Shown: positions 28,668 to 38,356 of the stretch, one piece after another
Numbering within the stretch: position 1 is the first letter of the stretch
Layout of the letters: each line of letters begins with the position of its first letter
DNA from: Bombilactobacillus bombi
Lineage (GTDB): Bacteria > Bacillota > Bacilli > Lactobacillales > Lactobacillaceae
Length of the DNA stretch: 64,000 bases
Assembly: GCF_003522965.1 (NCBI RefSeq)
Contig: NZ_CP031513.1
Span: forward strand, 124,001 to 188,000
Direction of reading: 5' to 3'
Program-made: the position numbers and the translations under genes
Notes under the pieces: model-generated
What the model was told of the DNA's origin: nothing
The model's input: the letters and a program-made list of their open reading frames with translations, nothing else
Database searches by the model: none

Positions 28668-28849
28668 GTCGTGACCTCCTCACCTTATATTAATATTATA
28701 CAATTTTGCTGCTTAATTAAAGACCAAGAGGCAAATCAACACTAAATTTTAACAAATGTTTTAGAAGAGTAGTTGAATTTATTTAATAAAAGTGATATAA
28801 CAGTCTGGTTGCAGAAATTGAATTGTTGAATTGATGGAGGAATAAAATC

Positions 28850-29059
28850 ATGTTATTTGCTAATCGTCGTTTGTGTGATTACGAAGTAGTTGGAATATTT
28901 AATATGGTTAGTGGTGAGCAGGTTGTCACTAAAAGAATTTGCCATAATGTTTCTAAGCGTGAAGCTGCTGCTCATATGAAGCAATTTGTTCAAACTAATT
29001 ATCATGATACTTTGGATCTACATCGACCTATCAAAGTAGCAGTAAAATCAATTCATTAA
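28850..29059 (+). CDS. Small hypothetical protein
   Basis: A 69-residue soluble protein of no recognised family: 'MLFANRRLCDYEVVGIFNMV', then 'ICHNVSKREAAAHMKQFVQT'. The ATG at 28850 lies 10 bases after GGAGG, and a terminator follows, so it seems to be a real single gene. It has no membrane span or known motif. Confidence 0.7.
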   Translation: MLFANRRLCDYEVVGIFNMVSGEQVVTKRICHNVSKREAAAHMKQFVQTNYHDTLDLHRPIKVAVKSIH

Positions 29060-29098
29060 ACTTTTAATAATAGAAAAATAAAAATTAAATTTAAAGCA

Positions 29099-29126
29099 GG
29101 ATTGAACTTAACTTCAATCTTTTTTT
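29099..29126 (+). terminator. Terminator after small gene
   Basis: GATTGAA (29100-29106) pairs with TTCAATC (29113-29119) around a 6-base loop; eight T follow. Confidence 0.85.
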
Positions 29127-29195
29127 GTATTTTCATATTTATATTGCATTAAATGTTAGGTTATCCTAAAATCATCTTTATTAGGAGGCTAAAAC

Positions 29196-30098
29196 ATGGC
29201 TGAACATCATCAAGCAGGTAACTTGTCTGATACTAAGTTTGCAGGCGTGACAATTTTAAATGCGACAATTACAATTGTTGAATTTATTGGTGGCATTCTA
29301 TCGGGAAGTTTAGGATTAATTTCAGATGCATTTCATAACATGGAAGATACTTTGTCAGTAGTTTTATCTTTTGTTGCACATCTCATTAGTAAAAAGGATA
29401 GTAATGAGCGCCAGACATTTGGTTATCAACGTGCAGAAATTCTAGCAGCGTTTGTTAACTCGGCAATTTTAATTGCTATTACTATCATTTTGATATTTGA
29501 AGGAATTCGACGTTTGGGTCATCCCCAAAAAATTAATAGTGGTATTATGCTGCTTGTTTCTATTGTTGGGTTAATTGCTAATTTGCTTTCTATGTTATTA
29601 ATGGAAGCTGATTCTCATCACAATTTGAATATTAAGGCTACTTTTTTACATATGGCTGCAGATACGTTATCTTCTTTAGGAGTCATTGTAGCAGCGTTAT
29701 TGATTAAATATTTTAATTGGTTTTGGGCAGATCCAGTATTAACATTATTAACAGCTGCTTGGATTATGAAAGAATCATACAGTGTCATCAAGCAGACTGT
29801 TTCTATCTTAATGGAAGCCAGTCCTAATATTGATTTGCAACAATTACAACAAACCATGCTTCAAATTCCAGAAATTGTTAATGTTCATCACGTTCATCTT
29901 TGGCGCCTTGATGAACATTTAATTGCCTTTGATGCTCATATTAATGTCCAATCAACCGAAACAATGGCACAATTAGAAGCTATCTATCAAAAAGTTGAGC
30001 AATTATTAAAAGAACAATATGGCATCAACCATGTTACATTGCAAGCTGAGTGTCAACGTGGATTGAATGAAAATTTAGTCTATCATCATAAAAATTAA
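29196..30098 (+). CDS. Cation diffusion facilitator (zinc efflux)
   Basis: Proton-coupled divalent cation exporter of the CzcD/ZitB group, probably for zinc. It has 300 residues and six membrane spans. Metal-site segments are 'LISDAFHNMEDTLSVVLSF' in the second span and 'FLHMAADTLSSLGV' in the fifth; a His-containing loop ('EADSHHNLNIKA') precedes the latter, and a cytoplasmic C-terminal domain ('VNVHHVHLWRLDEHLIAFDA') ends the protein. The ATG follows TTAGGAGG. Its end overlaps the convergent lepB by four bases. Confidence 0.93.
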   Translation: MAEHHQAGNLSDTKFAGVTILNATITIVEFIGGILSGSLGLISDAFHNMEDTLSVVLSFVAHLISKKDSNERQTFGYQRAEILAAFVNSAILIAITIILIFEGIRRLGHPQKINSGIMLLVSIVGLIANLLSMLLMEADSHHNLNIKATFLHMAADTLSSLGVIVAALLIKYFNWFWADPVLTLLTAAWIMKESYSVIKQTVSILMEASPNIDLQQLQQTMLQIPEIVNVHHVHLWRLDEHLIAFDAHINVQSTETMAQLEAIYQKVEQLLKEQYGINHVTLQAECQRGLNENLVYHHKN

Positions 30099-30685
30099 TA
30101 AAAAGTGATTCGATTTAATGGCCAGAAGCGCATTTTAACGACGCCGATAACACGATCATGAGACACAAAGCCAAAAACACGACTATCAACAGATTGATGG
30201 CGATTATCCCCTAACACGAAATAAGAATGGCGGGGGACTTTTTTGGTACCAAAAGACTTTTGTAAACTAAAATCCGGTGTCAATAATTGCCCAGACTTTA
30301 ATTTGGCCTTGTAAGGATCTAAATAAGGTTCATTAATAGCATGGCCGTTAATATAGGTAACATCATTTTTAGAGGTAATAGTGTCTCCTGGCAAACCAAT
30401 CACACGTTTAATAAAGGGCTTATTTTCAACGGACCCAGGAGGATCGATAATAATAATATCACCACGATGAATATCAGCGTTCGGCGCAGCGAAAACTCGA
30501 TCACCATTATAAAAATTGGGCTGCATGGAACGTCCCCGGACTTCACCATTAATCCATACAACATTCACAATTACATATGTTAAAACAATGACTGTGGTAA
30601 ACAAACCTATGAGAATCGATAATAAATAGGCGTTGTTATGAATTTTAGCTTTTAAAGTAATCCAAAGTTTTTTCATTAGATGCAT
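30095..30685 (-). CDS. lepB: Signal peptidase I
   Basis: Removes signal peptides from exported proteins at the outer face of the membrane. The 196-residue protein has one membrane anchor (about residues 19-44), catalytic Ser53 in 'RGRSMQPNF' and Lys93 in 'FIKRVIGLPGD', then 'YFVLGDNRHQSVDSRVFGFV'. The ATG at 30685 is seven bases from GGAG; a second ATG three codons in is possible. Confidence 0.95.
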   Translation of the reverse strand: MHLMKKLWITLKAKIHNNAYLLSILIGLFTTVIVLTYVIVNVVWINGEVRGRSMQPNFYNGDRVFAAPNADIHRGDIIIIDPPGSVENKPFIKRVIGLPGDTITSKNDVTYINGHAINEPYLDPYKAKLKSGQLLTPDFSLQKSFGTKKVPRHSYFVLGDNRHQSVDSRVFGFVSHDRVIGVVKMRFWPLNRITFY

Positions 30686-30792
30686 AATAGTTCTCCAAAT
30701 TGTATTTTTACTTAATATAGAATAATTTTTCTGAAAAAAGGTTCAATTAATGTTAACATAAAGAAAAGACTGAATAATCGAGGTTTTGTAGT

Positions 30793-31734
30793 GTGTTATT
30801 TCATAGTATTAGTGGCGTTTTAATTATTTTAGTAATGATTCTGATTGGCTATGCGCTCACACAAATCGGTTGGTTTGATGAACGTTATAGTCGAGTAACT
30901 TCTAAGTTGGTTACACAAATTGCCCTTCCTTGCTACATGATTAATACTATCACTTCTAAATTTTCGCGAAATGAACTTTTTCAGATTTTTCCTGATTTGA
31001 AATTTCCGATTTTATCGATGACTATTTTATTTATTGCGTCTTATGGTTTTCAGTATTTATTGCGGATTAATCCGGAACATTATGGCTTATTTAAGTCTAT
31101 GTTTTCTAATTCTAATACTGTTTTTGTAGGATTGCCAGTTAATATGGCTCTCTTTGGAAAAGCCAGTATACCTTACGTTTTAATTTATTACATGGCTAAT
31201 ACTACCTTTTTTTGGACATTAGGTGTCTATTTGATTAGACGTGATGGTGATTCCAAAGAACGTATGAGTTTACTAGCTATTTTTAAGAAAATTTTTTCAC
31301 CGCCTTTATTAGGATTTATGTTCGGAGTTGTATTAGTATTATTAAATATTAAGTTACCAAACTTCATTTTAACAGATACTAAATATATCGGTAGTCTAAC
31401 TATTCCATTATCAATGTTTTTTATTGGGATGAAATTAGCCCAAGTAGGGATTCGTAATATTCATTTTTCCAGAGATATGTTTGGTATCTGTTTTGGACGC
31501 TTTATTTTGGCGCCGTTATTAACATTCGTCTTAGTCTATGCGGCACATGTTCCTGATATTATGAAGGAAGTATTTGTAATTCAATCAGCTATGCCAGTAA
31601 TGACCAATGCGCCAGTTGTGGCCAAACTCTATAATGCAGACTCGGATTATGCAGCAGTAATGGTTACAACGACCACGGTATTAAGTTTAATCGTGGTACC
31701 GATTTTAATGAATCTAGTTACGCGGATATTTTAA
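30793..31734 (+). CDS. AEC-family transporter
   Basis: A carrier of the auxin efflux carrier family, which includes malate and malonate permeases. It has 313 residues and about ten hydrophobic spans: 'LIILVMILIGYALTQIGWFD' at the start, 'LVTQIALPCYMINTI', 'VFVGLPVNMALFG' in the middle, and 'PVMTNAPVVAKLYNADSDYA' near the end. Substrate unknown. The start is a GTG at 30793 with GAGG about nine bases upstream. The phosphoglycerate mutase gene follows after 12 bases. Confidence 0.87.
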   Translation: MLFHSISGVLIILVMILIGYALTQIGWFDERYSRVTSKLVTQIALPCYMINTITSKFSRNELFQIFPDLKFPILSMTILFIASYGFQYLLRINPEHYGLFKSMFSNSNTVFVGLPVNMALFGKASIPYVLIYYMANTTFFWTLGVYLIRRDGDSKERMSLLAIFKKIFSPPLLGFMFGVVLVLLNIKLPNFILTDTKYIGSLTIPLSMFFIGMKLAQVGIRNIHFSRDMFGICFGRFILAPLLTFVLVYAAHVPDIMKEVFVIQSAMPVMTNAPVVAKLYNADSDYAAVMVTTTTVLSLIVVPILMNLVTRIF

Positions 31735-31746
31735 GTAGGTAAGAAA

Positions 31747-32424
31747 ATGGTAAAATTAATTTTAGTACGACATGGACAAAGTGTGGCAAACGCTAAAAAT
31801 GAATATACTGGTTGGTCTGATGTTGCCTTAACTAAAAAGGGACGCCAACAAGCTGTCCAAGCAGGACAATTGCTGGCGCAAGCCCAGATTGACTTTTTGG
31901 CTGTACATACGTCAGTTTTACAACGAGCTATTATTACAGCTTATATCATTCAAGAGCAGTGTGGAGTTTTGGATATCCCTATTTATAAATCATGGCGCTT
32001 AAATGAACGTCATTATGGGGCTTTACGGGGATTAAATAAAGATTTTACCCGTCAAAAATATGGCGTAGAGCAGGTGGCTTTGTGGCGGCGTAGTTATGAC
32101 AGTGTTCCTCCCAAGTTAAAACAAGTTGATACACATTTGCGCGCATATCATAATTATCCTCAAAGTATTTTGCCAGCATCTGAAAGTCTAGCAATGGCAT
32201 TAAAGCGAACCGTACCATACTTTCAAGATCAGGTAGCACCACAACTGTTGGCTGGTAAGAATCAGCTAATCGTCGCTCACGGCAGTACTTTGCGGGCTTT
32301 GATTAAGTATCTGGAAGATATTAGTGATCAAGATATTGATGGAGTGGAAGTGGGGAATGCACAACCAATTATTTATCAATTTGATAAACGTTTAAACATT
32401 CTTAATAAAACCATTCTTCAATAA
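31747..32424 (+). CDS. gpmA: 2,3-bisphosphoglycerate-dependent phosphoglycerate mutase
   Basis: Interconverts 3- and 2-phosphoglycerate, or is a near paralogue. It has 225 residues: phosphohistidine in 'LVRHGQSVANAKN' (residue 9), 'EYTGWSDVALTKKG', the acid 'RLNERHYGALRGLNK', and second histidine 'LIVAHGSTLRALIKYLE'. Compared with housekeeping GpmA the first motif is RHGQS instead of RHGES and the C-terminus is diverged, so it may be a secondary copy. It probably shares a transcript with the AEC transporter. Confidence 0.85.
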   Translation: MVKLILVRHGQSVANAKNEYTGWSDVALTKKGRQQAVQAGQLLAQAQIDFLAVHTSVLQRAIITAYIIQEQCGVLDIPIYKSWRLNERHYGALRGLNKDFTRQKYGVEQVALWRRSYDSVPPKLKQVDTHLRAYHNYPQSILPASESLAMALKRTVPYFQDQVAPQLLAGKNQLIVAHGSTLRALIKYLEDISDQDIDGVEVGNAQPIIYQFDKRLNILNKTILQ

Positions 32425-32436
32425 TAACATTGGCAT

Positions 32437-32478
32437 CCAAAAAAGAGAGCTTTGACAAATTGTCAAAGCTCTCTTTAA
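32437..32478. terminator. Bidirectional terminator, gpmA/kup
   Basis: AAAGAGAGCTTTGACA (32442-32457) pairs with TGTCAAAGCTCTCTTT (32461-32476), a 16-base-pair stem with a 3-base loop. The T run is longest on the minus strand, thus best suited to end kup. Confidence 0.93.
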
Positions 32479-32488
32479 ATTTAATTAA

Positions 32489-34564
32489 TTATTCTTCGTC
32501 TTCATCTGTATTTTCAACGTCATCATATTTAATTAGCGGATCACGTTGGACTAATCGCAGTTTATCAGATCTTAATTGTCCCAAGGTTAGTGGAACACGT
32601 TCAACGACAACATCACTATAAGATAGTCCAAACCAAGTAGCTGGTGCAACTGTATAGCGTTGCATCCATAAACGCGCTTGAATAATATTTTTCTTAAGGT
32701 TATCTAATTGCGTATCTGGAGATAGGACTTCCTGGATTAAAACAAAGGAAAAGTCTCCAACACTGCGATCAGGAATCGTAGTATAAGTTTGTGGTTGTCG
32801 TGGTAATTCGCCTTTAATCATCATTTCATTAACAATTTGGCGTAAAAAGAAATTAACTTTTTGTTCCATCCGAAAACCAAGATAAAGTTGGACATTCACC
32901 ATGTAATCAGTACCAAAGGTATCAACACTATATGCCGTGGTATAAGGTTTGTCAGTAACATTCACCGTAACAAACCAGTAAACTTTGGCTCGTTTAGGTC
33001 GCTTATCTAAAATGGAATAAAGAATATCTTTTTTAACTTTATAACCATCATGAATTTTAGTTAGATAAACTAAATTAGTAGTATAAAGAGGCATAGAATC
33101 ATCTTCACTAAGTTCTTTAAGTTGTTTTTTGTATGCCAGCAAAGATACATATTCACGATGAAAAGTGTTGTCGTTTTTCAGTAATTCACCGTATTGCCAA
33201 ATAATCATAATCATAATTAAAATGCAGGCAATCGTAAAGGTAACATATCCACCTTCAAAGAATTTAACACTATTGGAAATTAAGAAGATAGATTCAATAG
33301 CAAGGAAAAAGGCAATAATAATTTTGGAGAAAAATGGATTATGTTTAGTTGTTGATAACCAAGCATTTAAAAGAACGGTTGTCATTAACATTGTGATTGT
33401 AATAACCAGTCCGTAAGCTCCAGCCATCCGCTCTGAAGTTTCAAAATATAAGACAATAGAAATACATAATACCCAAATAATGTTATTAACCGCAGGAATG
33501 TATAATTGTCCTTTAAAATTCGTTGGATAAATCATTCGTAAACGAGGTAATAATTTTAATTTAGTAGCTTCAGATACCAAGGTATAAGAACCAGAGATAA
33601 GAGCTTGAGAAGCAATTATCGCTGCCAAGGTAGCAATGATAGTCATCGCTAAACGAAATTGAGCAGGAACCATTTCAAAAAAAGGATTCAGAGACTGAAT
33701 ATTTTGATAAGCAGGTAAGCCTTTAACTTGGTTCAGCCAAACAGCTTGCCCCAAATAGTTAATCAGAAGACAAATCTTTACATATGGCCAACTACCATAA
33801 ATATTATTGCGTCCAACATGACCCATATCAGAATATAAGGCTTCTGCCCCTGTAGTAGCCAGAAAAATACTACCCAAAATAAAAATACCGTTTTTATTTT
33901 CAGTACTGAAGAGAGTTTTGATAGCATAATACGGATTTAATGCACGTAAAAAACTCCAATCTCCAGCAAGCCGATATAATCCAGCAACAGCCAAACTAGT
34001 AAACCAAACCATCATAACAGGACCAAATGCACGTCCTAAAGCCTCAGTTCCAAAGCGCTGAATGAAAAAAAGCACTGACAAAATGACAATAGTAACGATT
34101 ACAACAGTGTGTTGACTATTAATCAAAATGTGGTGATTAATTTCTAATCCCTTAAGTCCTTCCACAGCAGTAGTTACCGTGACAGCAGGGGTCATCATCC
34201 CATCAGAAAGAAAAGTGGCTCCACCAATCATTGCAGGAACGATTAACCATTTGGCTTTTTTGCGGACTAATGTGTACAACGCAAAAATGCCACCTTCACC
34301 GTTATTATCAGCTCTCAAAGCAATTAAGACATACTTAGTAGTTGTAATAATAGTCAAAGTCCAAAAAATCAAAGAAACACTACCTAAAATAAAATCCGTC
34401 GAAATATGAGCTAAACCACCGTTGCCTGCTACCAAAGATGACATGGTATACATCGGGGAAGTCCCAATATCACCGTAAACAACTCCTAAGGCAACTAAAA
34501 TGCCAGCAAAAGACATTTTATTGTGAAGATTCTTTTTAGAATCTAAAGAATTTTGCATTTTCAT
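32489..34564 (-). CDS. kup: Potassium transporter Kup
   Basis: Proton-coupled K+ uptake protein of the KUP/HAK family, 691 residues. The N-terminal motif 'GVVYGDIGTSPMYTM' is diagnostic, followed by about twelve spans ('NNGEGGIFALYTLVRKKAKW', 'FGPVMMVWF', 'TGAEALYSDMGHVGR') and a cytoplasmic C-terminal domain. The open frame continues upstream to 34645, but an extended -10 promoter lies at 34651-34659, so translation from there is unlikely; the ATG at 34564, after AAGAG, is preferred. The end is acidic ('ENTDEDEE'). Confidence 0.93.
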   Translation of the reverse strand: MKMQNSLDSKKNLHNKMSFAGILVALGVVYGDIGTSPMYTMSSLVAGNGGLAHISTDFILGSVSLIFWTLTIITTTKYVLIALRADNNGEGGIFALYTLVRKKAKWLIVPAMIGGATFLSDGMMTPAVTVTTAVEGLKGLEINHHILINSQHTVVIVTIVILSVLFFIQRFGTEALGRAFGPVMMVWFTSLAVAGLYRLAGDWSFLRALNPYYAIKTLFSTENKNGIFILGSIFLATTGAEALYSDMGHVGRNNIYGSWPYVKICLLINYLGQAVWLNQVKGLPAYQNIQSLNPFFEMVPAQFRLAMTIIATLAAIIASQALISGSYTLVSEATKLKLLPRLRMIYPTNFKGQLYIPAVNNIIWVLCISIVLYFETSERMAGAYGLVITITMLMTTVLLNAWLSTTKHNPFFSKIIIAFFLAIESIFLISNSVKFFEGGYVTFTIACILIMIMIIWQYGELLKNDNTFHREYVSLLAYKKQLKELSEDDSMPLYTTNLVYLTKIHDGYKVKKDILYSILDKRPKRAKVYWFVTVNVTDKPYTTAYSVDTFGTDYMVNVQLYLGFRMEQKVNFFLRQIVNEMMIKGELPRQPQTYTTIPDRSVGDFSFVLIQEVLSPDTQLDNLKKNIIQARLWMQRYTVAPATWFGLSYSDVVVERVPLTLGQLRSDKLRLVQRDPLIKYDDVENTDEDEE

Positions 34565-34620
34565 TTTACTCTTACTCTCTTTGTTATCAATGTTGATATA
34601 TTTAACACATTCACACATTA

Positions 34621-34659
34621 AATGCAATATAATGCTTAGTTTCATATTGCATTATAGCA
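34621..34659 (-). promoter_or_regulatory. kup promoter with inverted repeat
   Basis: On the minus strand TGCTATAAT (34659 down to 34651) is a perfect extended -10; the -35 is poor. Overlapping and following it, AATGCAATAT (34621-34630) and ATATTGCATT (34644-34653) form a 10-base inverted repeat spaced by 13. The repeat spans the expected transcription start, so it could be an operator or a 5' hairpin. Confidence 0.5.
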
Positions 34660-34737
34660 GAAAAAACTAAGTTCGGGTGCTGTTCTTTGAGTAAAATAAT
34701 GCTATTATAAAGTTCAGATAAAATTGAGGATTTGATT

Positions 34738-35805
34738 ATGTGTAAAAAACGTAAACTACTAGCTTCTTTATTAGTTATTTGGAGTGTTTTGTTTTTAGGT
34801 TCGCCTCATGTAACAGCCCAAGCAGCTAATAAGACACCAAGTGCTATCAAAAACTTATTAAAAACTAATGAATTTAGTGGCAGTTTATTAATAGTTAAAA
34901 AAGGGCTTCCCTGGGTACAACAATATTTAGGATATGCTGATTATGAACAAGGTCGTTTGAATGGTCCCAAGTCTGTGTATCAATTAGCCTCGCTAGAAAA
35001 ATCTTTAACAGCAACTTTACTTATTAAGGCGCAAGCGCAACATAAATTAAAAATGACTGATTCATTGCAAAAATATTTTCCTGATATTCCCTATAGTGCT
35101 AATTTGACTTTAAATCATTTAATGCAAATGCAATCAGGACTAGTTTTGCCCAATAAAGTGCCAACTAAGCTTGCAGGACGCCGATTGGATAATTATCTCA
35201 ATCGTCATACTCATTTTGACAAAAGTTATGTTAATCGTTGGCATTATAGTGATGTTAATTACATTTTGTTAGCACGCATTTTAGTGAAAGTGAATCACTG
35301 TTCCTATCAAGAACTATTTAATCATTATTTTAAAAAACCATTACATTTAAAGAATACTAATGTCGATGATAATTATGAATTTAATTCTCAACATACAACA
35401 GCCTATGATGTCCAAAAACGACCTGCCAACTATACATTACCTTTAACCTTGAATACGCAATTATTAAATTTTGAAGTGGGCGCTGGGCAGTTGTACTCTA
35501 ACGTAAAAGAATTTTATCGGTTACAGGCTGCTATTGTTCAAGGAAAAATTGTTAATCGTGCGGCTATTAGACGTTATCGCCAAGTACCAACAACCAATCA
35601 TTATAATGGCTATAATGGTGGTGTATATAACGATGATCAGCATCAGTATTTTTACGCTCATGGAGTAGAACAAGGATTTGATACAGTTTTTGTAATGTCA
35701 AATAATGGCCAAAATGCAATAATTTTATTTAGCAACCGCCATAATCCTTATACAGATAATACGATTAACATTGCAAAAACGTTGTATCAACAAGTTTTTG
35801 AATAA
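34738..35805 (+). CDS. Secreted beta-lactamase-fold serine hydrolase
   Basis: An exported protein of the class C beta-lactamase/esterase family (PF00144 type), 355 residues. The signal peptide ('MCKKRKLLASLLVIWSVLFL' onward, cleavage near 'AQA') is followed by the SxxK motif in 'ASLEKSLTATLL' and the second motif in 'HYSDVNYILLARIL', where the usual Tyr-Ser-Asn is Tyr-Ser-Asp. Possible roles are peptidoglycan or teichoic-acid D-alanine trimming, or esterase. The ATG at 34738 is seven bases from GAGGA; a TTG two codons upstream is too close. Confidence 0.85.
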   Translation: MCKKRKLLASLLVIWSVLFLGSPHVTAQAANKTPSAIKNLLKTNEFSGSLLIVKKGLPWVQQYLGYADYEQGRLNGPKSVYQLASLEKSLTATLLIKAQAQHKLKMTDSLQKYFPDIPYSANLTLNHLMQMQSGLVLPNKVPTKLAGRRLDNYLNRHTHFDKSYVNRWHYSDVNYILLARILVKVNHCSYQELFNHYFKKPLHLKNTNVDDNYEFNSQHTTAYDVQKRPANYTLPLTLNTQLLNFEVGAGQLYSNVKEFYRLQAAIVQGKIVNRAAIRRYRQVPTTNHYNGYNGGVYNDDQHQYFYAHGVEQGFDTVFVMSNNGQNAIILFSNRHNPYTDNTINIAKTLYQQVFE

Positions 35806-35807
35806 AC

Positions 35808-35856
35808 AAAAATAGTGTTCCTCAAAATGATGATTTCATTGAGAAACACTATTTTT
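35808..35856. terminator. Bidirectional terminator
   Basis: AAAAATAGTGTT (35808-35819) pairs with AACACTATTTTT (35844-35855), with CTCAA/TTGAG pairs continuing inward. It lies between the serine hydrolase and the convergent pepC. Confidence 0.92.
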
Positions 35857-35874
35857 AAATCTTAAAATTCAATT

Positions 35875-37218
35875 TTAAGCTAAAGCTCCCATGGGATCCC
35901 ATGGAGCTAAAACTTTTGGTGAATCTTTTTCTTGATCGTAAGCTTGTTGTAAATTTTCTGGTAAATATTTTTTGTTAATGACTAATTGATAAACAAATTG
36001 GTCAAACCAAGCATCACTCATAACAAAGTAGCCTTTAGTTCCGACTTTTTCACCCCAAGAATTTTCAACTTTCCATTTGGTAGGATGTCCCTCGTTATCC
36101 AAATCAACTCCAGTTAAAACCATCGCATGATCCATCATACTTTCACCATAATCTAGGCGTTGAGCTTTGGTCATACTAAAATCAATATTAAAGAGTCCAT
36201 CTAAATCGTAAATAGCAGTATCCATAATTCCAGCTTTACGATCAGACATTTGTACGACATCACTACCGAACCAGATTGCTTCGCCAGCTTGAAGTTGTTT
36301 AACTGCAGCCTGTTTAAAATATGCCAAGTCCAAATTTAAATGACGTACTTGCCGGCCACCAACAACATTACCAAGTAATTCTACTGTATAAACATGATTG
36401 TAAGGTTTATCTTGAGTAGGAGCGTTGATTGTAGAAATATATTCAGGTAAATTAAGATCAATATATTTTTGATAAAATGCTTGTGGAGTAATGTTGTTTT
36501 CACGATGGAAGTTATGGTCATCATCACGGTATGACCAGTCAAAGTGAGTTGGAGGTTCACCAATGGCGTACACTAGCATCCGATAGACTTCGCTGAGCAT
36601 TTGTTCTTTTTGAGCTTCAACATCATGTTCAGGGACACCATCGTTAACTAATTGACGTAATTTGACGGCATCTTTGCGTAATTTTAGATTGAGAACTTGA
36701 TTTAATTCGGATGAGTTAGTGCGACTAGCGGTATCCGGCATCACACTTTTAGGGACTACACCATATTTTTCAAATAAACCGCAAACCATGTCCCATTGAC
36801 CACCATCTTGTTGAGGCGTTGCCATTAAAAAATCAACCTTACGGTCACCAATTGGCAAATCAGCGGTTTTAATGACATTTTCATAGAAGTAATTAGACTT
36901 TTCTAACTTATCCCAAAAGAAGACATAACCTTGAGAAAGTTCAAAATCTTTAATTTTGAATTTGGTTTGCATGGGATGACGTAATGTATTCAAGGCTGCA
37001 AAAACCCAACAAAGTCCAGATTGCTTTTGGTCAGCGACTTTTCCAGTGTCTAATTCAATCGAAAATGTTGGATCCATAGAAACTTTAGATTTTAAAGTGG
37101 TACTAGATTTATAAATACCATTATTGGCAACACTATTTTTAATGACATTAGCTGCCGGAGTTTTGTCAAACTCGGCTGCAAATTTTTGTAAACTTGTTGC
37201 ATCAATTGCTTTTACCAT
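35875..37218 (-). CDS. pepC: Aminopeptidase C
   Basis: Cytoplasmic thiol aminopeptidase of the bleomycin-hydrolase family (C1B), used by lactic acid bacteria to release amino acids from peptides. It has 447 residues; catalytic Cys70 in 'DQKQSGLCWVFAALN', His in 'SMMDHAMVLTGVD' and Asn in 'WKVENSWGEKVGTKGYF'. The C-terminus ends with Ala ('PWDPMGALA'), the arm that reaches into the active site in this family. The ATG follows AAAGGAGG. Confidence 0.96.
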   Translation of the reverse strand: MVKAIDATSLQKFAAEFDKTPAANVIKNSVANNGIYKSSTTLKSKVSMDPTFSIELDTGKVADQKQSGLCWVFAALNTLRHPMQTKFKIKDFELSQGYVFFWDKLEKSNYFYENVIKTADLPIGDRKVDFLMATPQQDGGQWDMVCGLFEKYGVVPKSVMPDTASRTNSSELNQVLNLKLRKDAVKLRQLVNDGVPEHDVEAQKEQMLSEVYRMLVYAIGEPPTHFDWSYRDDDHNFHRENNITPQAFYQKYIDLNLPEYISTINAPTQDKPYNHVYTVELLGNVVGGRQVRHLNLDLAYFKQAAVKQLQAGEAIWFGSDVVQMSDRKAGIMDTAIYDLDGLFNIDFSMTKAQRLDYGESMMDHAMVLTGVDLDNEGHPTKWKVENSWGEKVGTKGYFVMSDAWFDQFVYQLVINKKYLPENLQQAYDQEKDSPKVLAPWDPMGALA

Positions 37219-37290
37219 TAATGAAGTTCCTCCTTTAATTAAGGAAATTTAATAATAACTTTATCTTAAATTTGGTTAATAGTCTAGTAT

Positions 37291-37977
37291 TTAACGAATA
37301 TTTTCAATAATTTTTGGACCATCATCACAACCAACAACAACAGTATTCACTAAATCTAAAAAGAGACCATGCTCAATAATTCCAGTTTGATGATCAAGCC
37401 AATCAGCTAAGAGATGTGGATGTTTAATCTGACCTAAATGTAAATCAATGATATAGTTTTTCATGTCAGTTAATAAATTATTGCCTTGTTTATCTATCCG
37501 AAATGCTGGTTTTAGTCCTTCTTTTTCTAATCGTTGAAATAGTTGCTGGCAACCAAAAGGATTAACTTCTAATGGTAGAGGGAATTGGCCTAAAGTTGTG
37601 ACCATTTTGGATTGGTCAACAATCCACAGATTGCGTTGAGAATTTAATGCAACCGTCTTTTCATAGGTGTGAGCACCACCTCCACCTTTAATGCCTTGAA
37701 AATTATGGTCAATCTCATCGGCCCCATCAATGGTTAAGTCTATGTGATCAACATCATTTAATTTTTTTAAGGGAATTCCTAATTTCTCGGCTTGATCCCA
37801 AGTTCTAGTTGAGGTTGTAACACATTGGATTTTTAACCCTGCTTGAACGCGGCGTCCTAGTTCTTCTACCATATAATAAACTGTGGAACCTGTACCTAAT
37901 CCAACAGTCATTTGCGGCTTGATAAAATCGACGGATTTAATACCTACAGCTTTTTTTAATTCGTTTTGGTCCATCAT
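37291..37977 (-). CDS. rpiA: Ribose-5-phosphate isomerase A
   Basis: Interconverts ribose 5-phosphate and ribulose 5-phosphate in the pentose phosphate route. It has 228 residues: '[18 protein letters not shown]' (phosphate loop), '[20 protein letters not shown]' and '[13 protein letters not shown]'. Two adjacent ATGs begin it; the first is eight bases from AGGAG. Its start is two bases downstream of the acetyltransferase stop, so the two are co-transcribed. Confidence 0.96.
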   Translation of the reverse strand: MMDQNELKKAVGIKSVDFIKPQMTVGLGTGSTVYYMVEELGRRVQAGLKIQCVTTSTRTWDQAEKLGIPLKKLNDVDHIDLTIDGADEIDHNFQGIKGGGGAHTYEKTVALNSQRNLWIVDQSKMVTTLGQFPLPLEVNPFGCQQLFQRLEKEGLKPAFRIDKQGNNLLTDMKNYIIDLHLGQIKHPHLLADWLDHQTGIIEHGLFLDLVNTVVVGCDDGPKIIENIR

Positions 37978-37979
37978 AA

Positions 37980-38276
37980 TTAATTCTCCTGATTTTGAAT
38001 AGGATTTTTGAGTAGATATTGGATATCTTCTTCCTGTTGAAAAACTTTTTTAGCATAGGGACAGACAGGAACAATTTTCCAATGATTTTGAATAGCTAAA
38101 TCTAAGACTGCCTGCAATAACTGTCGAGCTAGTCCATGATGCCGATAATTTGGTGCGACAAAGGTATGATCAATACTAATTGTTTGATCATCAATTTGGG
38201 TATAAGTGATTTCCCCTAATAAATTGTCTGCAGCATCATTATGATAAAATCGACCAGGTTCAAAATTTAGTTGCAA
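37980..38276 (-). CDS. Small GNAT-like acetyltransferase (YjdJ type)
   Basis: A 98-residue one-domain protein of the short Gcn5-related group. The acetyl-CoA motif appears as '[20 protein letters not shown]' (about residues 41-60), and the end '[16 protein letters not shown]' matches the short group's cysteine-containing terminus. Substrate unknown. It heads the rpiA transcript; the start ATG follows GGAGGCG. Confidence 0.82.
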   Translation of the reverse strand: MQLNFEPGRFYHNDAADNLLGEITYTQIDDQTISIDHTFVAPNYRHHGLARQLLQAVLDLAIQNHWKIVPVCPYAKKVFQQEEDIQYLLKNPIQNQEN

Positions 38277-38299
38277 CGCAATCGCCTCCTATAATTATT

Positions 38300-38308
38300 T
38301 GCTATAAT
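38300..38308 (+). promoter_or_regulatory. Extended -10 promoter of dut-radA
   Basis: TGCTATAAT (38300-38308) is a perfect extended -10 element, about 50 bases before the dut start. The gene to the left is transcribed away, so this is the only visible promoter for dut-radA. Confidence 0.6.
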
Positions 38309-38356
38309 AATCATACCTCAATATAATTTTAATGTCGTAGTTAAGGAGTTAATTAG

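Noticed and set aside
34565-34645. Kup with a 27-residue longer N-terminus
   Set aside because: The extension starts at the predicted transcription start and has no ribosome site.
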